DNA of 6,374 nt from an uncultured Eubacteriales bacterium (GTDB lineage: Bacteria > Bacillota > Clostridia > Oscillospirales > CAG-272). A program made the translations under genes and the position numbers. Positions 1 to 5,133 of this stretch are shown here, in pieces; the first letter of the stretch is position 1; each line of letters opens with the position of its first letter. The notes under the pieces are model-generated. The model ran no database searches. It had not been told where the DNA came from and saw nothing but the letters and a program-made list of their open reading frames with translations. Where the stretch lies: positions 1 to 6,374 of the forward strand of contig CABPZV010000119.1 of the NCBI GenBank assembly GCA_902462015.1, written 5' to 3'.

Positions 1-93
1 AACCGGCGCGGCATACTGAAGCGCGGCGATAAAATCATCTGCGTCGGCTTCGGAGGCGGACTGACATGGGGAGGAGTTCTTACCGAGTGGTAA
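1..93 (+). CDS. fabH: 3-oxoacyl-ACP synthase III (KAS III), C-terminal fragment
   Basis: This is the last 30 codons of a gene that begins before the window; it reads in frame from base 1 to TAA at 91-93. The translation contains the stretch GDKIICVGFGGGLTWGGVL. The GFGGGLTWG glycine-rich segment is the hallmark C-terminal strand and loop of FabH. FabH condenses acetyl-CoA with malonyl-ACP to start fatty-acid chains. The catalytic Cys, His and Asn are upstream and cannot be checked. It lies only 36 bases before the preferred fabK start, so the two are probably co-transcribed. The acpP gene often found at this junction in clostridia is absent. Identification rests on the short signature plus the fab context. 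Confidence 0.9.
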   Translation, partial: NRRGILKRGDKIICVGFGGGLTWGGVLTEW

Positions 94-129
94 GAAATTC
101 TTTACAAACCGAAAGGTATGGTCACATAT

Positions 130-1065
130 ATGAAAATAAGCGAAATTTTAGGAATTGAATATCCGTTCATTCAGGGAGGTATGGCAAATATAGCTACCGG
201 TGAATTTGCCGCTGCGGTTTCCAATGCAGGCGCTTTAGGACTGATAGCCGCCGGAGGTATGAGTCCAGACACGCTGCGCAGCGAAATACGGAAATGCCGC
301 GACCTGACTGACAAGCCGTTCGGCGTGAATATTATGCTTATGCATCCCCAGCTGGATGAAATTGCGGATATAGTTACGGAAGAAAACGTAAAGGTTGTTA
401 CGACAGGAGCCGGTAACCCTGCTGCTTATATAGAGAGATGGAAAAAAGCCGGGATTAAAATTTTCCCGGTTGTTCCGAGCGTAGGCCTTGCCCGCCGTAT
501 GGAAAAGTACGGAGTGGACGGGGTGATTGCAGAGGGAACCGAGAGCGGCGGACATGTCGGAGAGCTGACGACTATGGCGCTTGTTCCGCAGGTTGTCGGT
601 GCTGTCAGCATCCCGGTCATCGCTGCAGGAGGAATTGCATCCGGCAAGCAGATTTTAGCGGCGTCGGCGCTCGGCGCATGCGGCGTTCAGATGGGAACTG
701 TTTTTCTTGCTTCCGAGGAATGTCCGATTCATGAGAACTATAAAAATGCAATAGTTAAAGCGAGCGATATTGATACTGTTGTAACGGGAAGAACGACCGG
801 AGCGCCTGTTAGGGTTATAAAAAACCAGATGGCGCGCGAGTATATTAAGATGGAGAGTCAGGCGCTTCCGAGAGATGAGCTTGAAAAGCTGACCCTCGGA
901 TCACTTCGCCGCGCAGTATTTGACGGCGATACGAAAACAGGGTCTCTTATGGCAGGACAAGTTTGCGGTATGATAAATTCGATTCGTCCTGTCCGCAGAA
1001 TTCTTGAAGATCTTTACCGGGAATATGAAGAGGAGCTTAAGCGTGTTGAGGCTGATCGGCTTTAA
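130..1065 (+). CDS. fabK: Enoyl-ACP reductase II (FMN-dependent, FabK type)
   Basis: The product is a 311-residue flavoprotein of the nitronate monooxygenase-like TIM-barrel family. It reduces trans-2-enoyl-ACP to acyl-ACP, the last step of each elongation cycle. The N-terminus (YPFIQGGMA), the DKPFGVNIML segment, KVVTTGAGNP, the ESGGHVG loop and IPVIAAGGIA follow Streptococcus pneumoniae FabK closely. In that protein the His of the GGHxG loop is the catalytic candidate; here it is about residue 142. IKNQ near residue 230 is also typical. The ATG at 130 is preferred because it gives the family-like start MKISEILGI and lies 13 bases after AAAGG (112-116). The in-frame ATG at 118 is only one base from that site and would add MVTY. 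FabK enzymes are known to resist triclosan, unlike FabI. No fabI is seen here, so this is presumably the operon's enoyl reductase. Confidence 0.95.
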   Translation: MKISEILGIEYPFIQGGMANIATGEFAAAVSNAGALGLIAAGGMSPDTLRSEIRKCRDLTDKPFGVNIMLMHPQLDEIADIVTEENVKVVTTGAGNPAAYIERWKKAGIKIFPVVPSVGLARRMEKYGVDGVIAEGTESGGHVGELTTMALVPQVVGAVSIPVIAAGGIASGKQILAASALGACGVQMGTVFLASEECPIHENYKNAIVKASDIDTVVTGRTTGAPVRVIKNQMAREYIKMESQALPRDELEKLTLGSLRRAVFDGDTKTGSLMAGQVCGMINSIRPVRRILEDLYREYEEELKRVEADRL

Positions 1066-1126
1066 GCGTATACAGAGAATATTGAATTATGGGCTTTAGG
1101 CTTTTATTGAATTTACGGGCATTGAA

Positions 1127-1140
1127 GCCGCAGAGGCGGC
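1127..1140 (+). other. Small GC hairpin just before the fabD ribosome-binding site
   Basis: GCCGC (1127-1131) and GCGGC (1136-1140) can pair around an AGAG loop, 13 bases before the fabD ATG and immediately upstream of its GGGGTGA site. No T-run follows, so it is not a terminator. Similar short GCCG-type hairpins precede fabG (2491-2504) and fabZ (4631-4644). The function is unknown; a role in mRNA processing or translation is only a guess. Confidence 0.4.
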
Positions 1141-1153
1141 ACGGGGTGATTAT

Positions 1154-2080
1154 ATGAAGCTTGCGTTTGTATTTGCCGGTCAGGGCAGTCAGAAGGAGGG
1201 CATGGGACGGGATCTTTATGAAAAATATCCTGTCTTTCGTGATACATTTGACAGTGTAGCTGACGATAAAATCAAAAGTTACTGTTTTGATTCTCCACTG
1301 GCGGAGCTTTCTCAGACGGAGGTCACGCAGCCGTGTATGGTGGCATTTGCTGTTTCGGCGGCCGCCTTGCTTAAATCTGTCGGAATCAAACCTCGAATGG
1401 CTGCCGGTCTCAGTCTCGGAGAGTATTCCGCGCTGAGCTGTGCAGGAAGTCTTTCTCCGGCCGACGCGGTACGTCTGGTTGGAATACGCGGAAAAATCAT
1501 GGCGGATAGTGTTGAAGGCCGTGAGTGCGGTATGATTGCCGTAATGAATTTAGAGCGTGATAAAATACGTCGTGCCTGCCTTCAGGCTTCTGATATCGGC
1601 GTTGCAGAACCTTCTAACTTCAACTGCCCGACTCAGACTGTGATCGGAGGAGACCGCGCGGCAGTAGAAAAGGCCGGCAAAATCGCTTTGGAGCTTGGAG
1701 CGAAAAGGGTTGTTCCGCTCAACGTCAGCGGCCCGTTTCATACGTCGCTGATGAAAGAGGCAGGAAAAAAGCTCGAAGCTGAGCTTGCGCACTTTTCTTT
1801 TAGAGAACCCGAAATTCCGGTTATTTTCAACTGTCTCGGCCGCGGTAAAAATGATGATGAAGCTATAAGGGAGTTGCTTGTGCGGCAGATTTCAAGCAGT
1901 GTTTACTTTGAGGATACAATCCGTGTTTTTGCGGATGCTGGAATCGATACAGTCCTGGAGATTGGACCGGGAAAGGTGCTTTCAGGCTTTATACGCAAGA
2001 CTGCTCCTGAAATAAAGACGTACAGCTTTGATGATGCTGACAGCTTCGAAGCTGTCTGTTCTGCGCTGAGTGCAGAATAA
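1154..2080 (+). CDS. fabD: Malonyl-CoA:ACP transacylase
   Basis: The 308-residue cytoplasmic acyltransferase moves malonate from CoA to ACP, supplying the extender for FabH and FabF; this is the usual FabD length. Visible motifs are FAGQGSQ (residues 7-13, oxyanion side), GLSLGEY with nucleophile Ser87, the conserved Arg at about 112 that binds the malonyl carboxylate, NCPTQTVIGG (157-166), PFHTSLM with catalytic His196, Gln245 in RQISSSVYF, and GPGKVL (271-276). The residue before the nucleophile is Leu where E. coli has His in GHSLGE. This looks like a lineage variant rather than a defect, since Ser and His are both intact. The start is supported by GGGGTGA at 1143-1149. Spacing from fabK is 88 bases. 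The TAA stop (2078-2080) is part of an 8-base direct repeat that brackets the following insertion. Confidence 0.97.
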   Translation: MKLAFVFAGQGSQKEGMGRDLYEKYPVFRDTFDSVADDKIKSYCFDSPLAELSQTEVTQPCMVAFAVSAAALLKSVGIKPRMAAGLSLGEYSALSCAGSLSPADAVRLVGIRGKIMADSVEGRECGMIAVMNLERDKIRRACLQASDIGVAEPSNFNCPTQTVIGGDRAAVEKAGKIALELGAKRVVPLNVSGPFHTSLMKEAGKKLEAELAHFSFREPEIPVIFNCLGRGKNDDEAIRELLVRQISSSVYFEDTIRVFADAGIDTVLEIGPGKVLSGFIRKTAPEIKTYSFDDADSFEAVCSALSAE

Positions 2081-2085
2081 CTTAG
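2078..2085. repeat. Left copy of TAACTTAG direct repeat (possible target-site duplication)
   Basis: TAACTTAG occurs here, overlapping the fabD stop codon, and again at 2475-2482, on either side of the non-coding block. Removing one copy plus the block would leave a gap of about 43 bases between fabD and fabG, in line with the short gaps elsewhere in the operon. An 8-base match can occur by chance over this distance, so the duplication reading is tentative. Confidence 0.4.
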
Positions 2086-2190
2086 GCAAGATGTCCCGCC
2101 ATTGGTGCAATCGCCATTAAAGCTGGCCGCCCTAATGGCGATCGCCTTTCAGGCGGCGGGTTACAATCACCATTCAAAGGGAGATATAAC
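2086..2190 (+). repeat. Diverged, truncated first unit of the hairpin repeat
   Basis: This stretch shares landmarks with the following unit: GCAAGATGTCCCGCC versus GCAGATGTCCCCCGCC, then GGCGGCGGGTT(A/C)CA, then GGGAGATATAA (2179-2189) versus GGGAGTTATAA (2247-2257). Between the first two landmarks it has a larger hairpin. ATCGCCATTA (2110-2119) pairs perfectly with TAATGGCGAT (2133-2142), and CCCGCC (2095-2100) closes it with GGCGGG (2155-2160). The unit stops where the next one begins and lacks the right arm of the GGTTTCAGTGG stem. This suggests that a second insertion or duplication interrupted it. Confidence 0.55.
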
Positions 2191-2202
2191 CTAACGCAGA
2201 TG

Positions 2203-2399
2203 TCCCCCGCCTTCTAAGGCGGCGGGTTCCACTTCAAGGTTTCAGTGGGAGTTATAATCTTCCACTGAAACCCTGAGGAGCTAACGCTCTCTGCGTAGGT
2301 TGCAATCGTTCGCAAGCGCAGGAGCGTTGCTCCGATTTAAATCTCCTACTGGAATTGCTATCACGCCATTTGACGGGGCAAGCCCCTTATTGAAAAAAC
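2203..2399 (+). repeat. Dispersed hairpin-rich repeat, copy 1
   Basis: These 197 bases match the reverse complement of 6163-6374. Bases 2262-2351 are identical over 90 nt. Elsewhere I count seven substitutions, a one-base gap and a 16-base hairpin insertion present only in the other copy. Palindromes in order are CCGCCT/AGGCGG (2207-2222), GGTTTCAGTGG/CCACTGAAACC (2238-2248 with 2262-2272), a 12-bp stem with one bulge (2283-2295 with 2317-2328), GATTTAAATC, and GGGG-CAAG-CCCC (2375-2386). It lies in the same direction as the fab genes, so it is transcribed within the operon mRNA if read-through occurs. The one-base gap breaks any shared reading frame, which argues for a non-coding element. 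Confidence 0.9.
2238..2347. ncRNA. Candidate structured RNA core of the repeat
   Basis: Hand folding gives a compact architecture. Hairpin one pairs 2238-2251 with 2259-2272 around a 7-base loop. A second domain is closed by AGGAG (2276-2280) with CTCCT (2343-2347). It contains AACGCTC-T-CTGCG (2283-2295) paired with CGCAGGAGCGTT (2317-2328), capped by TTGC/GCAA (2300-2303 with 2312-2315). In hairpin one a C-to-T change between copies leaves a G-U pair if read on the + strand here, but an A-C mismatch on the other strand. That is weak evidence for the + orientation. Whether a separate RNA is made, or this is only the folded end of a mobile element such as an omega-RNA-like scaffold, cannot be told from sequence. 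Confidence 0.35.
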
Positions 2400-2458
2400 A
2401 GTTAACAGCCGCTTTGATGTCAGGTTGTCTTAGATGTCAGCGGCATGGAACTAACGTC

Positions 2459-2487
2459 TTGAAAATGGCCGTCTTAACTTAGATATT
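2459..2487 (+). promoter_or_regulatory. Possible promoter for fabG
   Basis: TTGAAA (2459-2464) and GATATT (2482-2487) are 17 bases apart and match the sigma-A -35 and -10 consensus at 5 of 6 and 4 of 6 positions. They lie 34 bases before the fabG ATG. The -35 would be inside the inserted block and the -10 would overlap the right TAACTTAG copy. The insertion could therefore have brought a promoter that compensates for any polarity. The evidence is weak. Confidence 0.25.
2475..2482. repeat. Right copy of TAACTTAG direct repeat
   Basis: This is the partner of 2078-2085, marking the likely right edge of the inserted block. It is 38 bases before the fabG start codon. Confidence 0.4.
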
Positions 2488-2520
2488 TAAGCCGCATAAG
2501 CGGTATGGGAGATTATTTAT

Positions 2521-3267
2521 ATGGGTAGTTTTACCGGAAAAAGTGTTATAGTTACCGGAGCCGGACGCGGAATCGGCAGGGGAATCGCAATGGCCTTTGC
2601 AGCTGAGGGTGCAAACGTCGTTCTGAATTACTGCGGAAATGACGCGGCCGCTCAGCAAACCCTAAGTGAGATCGAAGCTGCGAACGGTCACGCGGCTTTG
2701 TTTAAAGGCAATGTTTCAGACGCCGCGGAGGTTCAGGCTATGACTGAATTTGCCGTGAAAACCTTCGGAAGTCTTGACATTCTCGTAAATAACGCCGGGA
2801 TAACGCGCGACGGACTTGCTCTGCGTATGAGCGATGAGGATTTTGACCGCGTTATCGATGTTAATCTCAAAGGATGTTTTCTGTGCTGCAGGGCTGCGGG
2901 AAAATATATGATGAAGCAGCGGAGCGGCGCCATTGTAAATATCAGCAGCATTGTCGGAATTTCAGGCAATGCCGGACAAGCCAATTATGCCGCGAGCAAA
3001 GCCGGTGTAATCGGACTTACAAAGTCTCTTGCGAAGGAGTTTGCGGCATGGGGAATACGCGTCAATTCTGTTGCACCGGGTTTTGTTGAGACGGATATGA
3101 CCGGCGTACTTGCGGAAAAGCTGCGTGAAAATATGCTTGCTTCCGTTCCGCTTAAGCGTTCCGGACAGCCTGGAGATATTGCGGACGCTGTGCTGTTTCT
3201 CGCCGGACAGTCTGCGTCGTATATCACCGGTCAGGTGCTTACGGTTGACGGCGGCATGAGCCTGTAG
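2521..3267 (+). CDS. fabG: 3-oxoacyl-ACP reductase (SDR family)
   Basis: The 248-residue classical short-chain dehydrogenase uses NADPH to reduce 3-oxoacyl-ACP to (3R)-3-hydroxyacyl-ACP; this is the usual FabG length. Residues 12-19 (TGAGRGIG) form the Rossmann nucleotide-binding motif. NNAG is at 90-93 and Asn115 in VNLKG is the structural catalytic Asn. Ser143, Tyr156 and Lys160 (ISS...YAASK) complete the catalytic tetrad. VNSVAPGFVETDM (181-193) and the C-terminal YITGQVLTVDGGMSL are typical of FabG. GGGAG at 2507-2511, nine bases before ATG, supports the start. It follows the repeat-filled gap and precedes fabF by 79 bases. SDRs are a broad family, but motif quality and position between fabD and fabF make FabG secure. 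Confidence 0.96.
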   Translation: MGSFTGKSVIVTGAGRGIGRGIAMAFAAEGANVVLNYCGNDAAAQQTLSEIEAANGHAALFKGNVSDAAEVQAMTEFAVKTFGSLDILVNNAGITRDGLALRMSDEDFDRVIDVNLKGCFLCCRAAGKYMMKQRSGAIVNISSIVGISGNAGQANYAASKAGVIGLTKSLAKEFAAWGIRVNSVAPGFVETDMTGVLAEKLRENMLASVPLKRSGQPGDIADAVLFLAGQSASYITGQVLTVDGGMSL

Positions 3268-3346
3268 ATTTTTTGCTGTAGAAAAACAGGTTTTGGATGC
3301 TGTTTATGGATATATCTATTCCGATTTAGAAAGGTTAGTTTTTTAT

Positions 3347-4582
3347 ATGAAAAGAAGAGTTGTAGTAACCGGCGTCGGTGCATTGACGCCTATTGGAAAC
3401 AGCGCATCAGATACCTGGGTATCTGCAAAGACCGGTGTTTGCGGTATTGCGCCGATTTCTGTGTACGATACAACGGACCGGCGTGTAAAGCTGGCGGCAG
3501 AAATAAAAAATTATGATGTTGATGCTCAGTTCGATAAAAGAGATGCTAAAAGGATGGCGCGTTTTACAAAGCTTGCAAAAATTGCAGCCGAAGAGGCGGT
3601 AAAACAAAGCGGCATTGATTTTTCTGTGGAAAATAAAGAACGCTGCGGCACGCTTATATCGTCGGGAATCGGCGGACTTGATGTCATAGAAGCGGAAGAA
3701 CAAAAGGGTCTTGAAAAGGGCTTTGACCGTGTTTCTCCGTTTTTTATACCGATGACTATAAGCAACATGGCTGCAGGTGAGGTTGCAATTAAATATGGGC
3801 TGCGCGGTCTGTGTTCCTGTACGGTTACTGCGTGTGCCGGAGGAACCAATGCAATAGGAGACGGCTTCAGGAATATTCGTGACGGATATCAGGATGTTAT
3901 GATTTGCGGAGGCTGTGAGGCATGTATCACGCCGCTGGCCATGGGCGGATTTACCAGCATGAGAGCGCTTTGTGAATCGGAAGATGCAGGCCGCGCTTCT
4001 ATACCGTTCGATTTGGAGCGAGGCGGTTTTGTTTTGGGAGAGGGCGCCGGAATACTTCTGATGGAAGAATACGAGCACGCAAAGGCGCGCGGAGCTGATA
4101 TTCTGTTTGAAATATGCGGATACGGCGCGTCATGCGATGCGTTTCATATTACGTCGCCGTGCGAGGATGGAAGCGGAGCTGCAAACTGTATGAGATGGGC
4201 GCTTGACGATGCCGGAATACAGCCTGAGCAGATTGATTATATCAATGCGCACGGAACATCTACAAGAATGAATGATTTGTGCGAAACGCGTGCGATTCAC
4301 AGTGTTTTCGGAGAGCATGCTTCTTCGCTTGCCGTAAGCAGTACCAAGTCTATGACCGGACACCTGCTCGGAGCGGCGGGAGCTGTGGAAGCGATATTAT
4401 GCGGTTTTGCGCTTCAGGACGGTTTTATTCCTGCGACAATCAATTACCGTGTGCCTGATCCGGAGTGTGATTTGGATATTGTTCCGAACGAGGGCAGAAT
4501 TGCGGATATAGAATATGCAATGTCTAATTCCCTCGGCTTCGGCGGACACAATGCAGCCTTGATATTCCGCAAAGTCGAGTGA
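3347..4582 (+). CDS. fabF: 3-oxoacyl-ACP synthase II (KAS II)
   Basis: The 411-residue thiolase-fold condensing enzyme extends acyl-ACP with malonyl-ACP by decarboxylative Claisen condensation. The catalytic triad is visible: Cys163 in TVTACAGGTNAIGDGF, His302 in INAHGTST, and His339 in STKSMTGHLLGAAG, with Lys334 of the same segment. The C-terminal SNSLGFGGHNA is also diagnostic. The start MKRRVVVTGVGALTPIG at 3347 gives the normal FabF length. An upstream in-frame ATG at 3293 would add 18 atypical residues. AAAGG at 3330-3334 lies 12 bases before the chosen start, the same long spacing seen for fabK. The nucleophile loop reads TACAGG where E. coli-type enzymes have TACATG, probably a lineage variant. 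No accB follows. Confidence 0.97.
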   Translation: MKRRVVVTGVGALTPIGNSASDTWVSAKTGVCGIAPISVYDTTDRRVKLAAEIKNYDVDAQFDKRDAKRMARFTKLAKIAAEEAVKQSGIDFSVENKERCGTLISSGIGGLDVIEAEEQKGLEKGFDRVSPFFIPMTISNMAAGEVAIKYGLRGLCSCTVTACAGGTNAIGDGFRNIRDGYQDVMICGGCEACITPLAMGGFTSMRALCESEDAGRASIPFDLERGGFVLGEGAGILLMEEYEHAKARGADILFEICGYGASCDAFHITSPCEDGSGAANCMRWALDDAGIQPEQIDYINAHGTSTRMNDLCETRAIHSVFGEHASSLAVSSTKSMTGHLLGAAGAVEAILCGFALQDGFIPATINYRVPDPECDLDIVPNEGRIADIEYAMSNSLGFGGHNAALIFRKVE

Positions 4583-4611
4583 TGTCGGATTTTATTGCAT
4601 ATACGACCTAT

Positions 4612-4644
4612 AGCTTGCAAAAGCTGTTTCGCCGGTAAGGCGGC
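4612..4644 (+). other. Two short hairpins in the fabF-fabZ gap
   Basis: AGCTT (4612-4616) pairs with AAGCT (4621-4625) around GCAA, a stable GNRA-type tetraloop. CGCC (4630-4633) then pairs with GGCG (4639-4642). They sit in the 97-base gap where many clostridia carry accB. No U-tract follows, so termination is unlikely. An RNA-processing or mRNA-stability role is conceivable but unsupported. Confidence 0.35.
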
Positions 4645-4679
4645 AGCCTGTATTTAATGAGAAAGTATGGTGAAAATAA

Positions 4680-5117
4680 ATGGGATTGCAGATGAATATT
4701 GATGAAATTGAGAAAATTCTACCGCACCGCTATCCTTTTTTATTAGTTGACAGAATTGTAGACGGAGAAGAGGGAAAATGGGCAAAGGGTATTAAATGCG
4801 TATCTGCAGGCGAAAATTTTTTTACCGGTCATTTTCCGGGGCATAAGGTGATGCCCGGCGTTTTGATTGTTGAAGCCTTGGCGCAGGTCGGCGCGGTCGC
4901 GGTACTCTCTTTGCCTGAAAACCGCGGAAAGCTTGCTTTTTTCGGAGGAATCAAGAATTGCCGTTTCAGAAGGCAGGTTGTTCCCGGTGATGTGTTAGAG
5001 CTTGAATCGTCACTGACGCAGCAGCGAGGAAATGTCGGTTTTGCAGAAGCTAAAGCTTATGTAAACGGAGAGCTTGCCGTTAACTGTGAGATCACCTTTG
5101 CGATTGCAGAGGCATAG
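4680..5117 (+). CDS. fabZ: 3-hydroxyacyl-ACP dehydratase
   Basis: The 145-residue hot-dog-fold enzyme dehydrates (3R)-3-hydroxyacyl-ACP to trans-2-enoyl-ACP, feeding FabK. ILPHRYPFLLVDRI (13-26), the catalytic His51 in FTGHFPGHKVMPG and Glu65 in VLIVEALAQ are present, followed by FFGGIKNCRFRRQVVPGD (88-104). Unlike FabA enzymes, it shows the His/Glu pair and FPG context of FabZ. The ATG at 4680 is chosen because GGTGA (4669-4673) lies six bases upstream; a second in-frame ATG at 4692 would drop four residues. It ends 16 bases before the next gene. In many clostridia fabZ is followed by accC-accD-accA; here it is not. Confidence 0.96.
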   Translation: MGLQMNIDEIEKILPHRYPFLLVDRIVDGEEGKWAKGIKCVSAGENFFTGHFPGHKVMPGVLIVEALAQVGAVAVLSLPENRGKLAFFGGIKNCRFRRQVVPGDVLELESSLTQQRGNVGFAEAKAYVNGELAVNCEITFAIAEA

Positions 5118-5133
5118 AGAGCGCATAAATGGT

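Larger units (their letters stand above)
2086..2474. mobile_element. Probable non-autonomous insertion between fabD and fabG
   Basis: This roughly 390-base block separates two genes that are normally close together. It has no credible protein-coding gene. It contains a diverged partial repeat unit (2086-2190), a well-conserved repeat unit (2203-2399) that recurs inverted at the window's right end, and about 75 bases (2400-2474) not matched there. The block is dense in hairpins and flanked by TAACTTAG. Mobility is inferred from the dispersed second copy and the flanking repeat; no transposase is present. The hairpin AACCCGCCGCC...GGCGGGGGA, read on the minus strand, resembles the structured right ends of IS200/IS605-type elements. 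Those elements make no target duplication, so the family stays open. Confidence 0.4.

Noticed and set aside
1066..1153. acpP or another small gene in the fabK-fabD gap
   Set aside because: The 88-base gap is too short for ACP, and no DSL phosphopantetheine-site motif is encoded there.
2086..2399. CRISPR array or tRNA/rRNA gene
   Set aside because: Only two irregular diverged units without uniform spacers, and no cloverleaf or rRNA-like sequence was found.
2375..2399. GGGG-CAAG-CCCC followed by TTATTG as a + strand terminator
   Set aside because: The stem is only four pairs and is followed by an A-run rather than a T-run, so it should not terminate the operon transcript.
2300..2482. 60-codon open frame within the repeat block, with a TTG start
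   Set aside because: The second repeat copy has a one-base gap and a stop that break the frame, there is no Shine-Dalgarno, and the sequence is explained by hairpins.
3293..3346. Upstream in-frame ATG for fabF
   Set aside because: It adds 18 residues not typical of FabF. The ATG at 3347 gives the standard 411-residue protein and MKRRVVVTG start.
3407..4078. 223-codon minus-strand open frame
   Set aside because: It is entirely antisense to fabF, whose catalytic motifs are intact, and its composition (rich in Ser, Arg, Ile, Cys) shows no domain.
5074..5133. Upstream in-frame start for the methyltransferase-like gene
   Set aside because: The added residues are out-of-frame fabZ sequence and unlike a natural N-terminus; the ATG at 5134 follows the fabZ stop closely.
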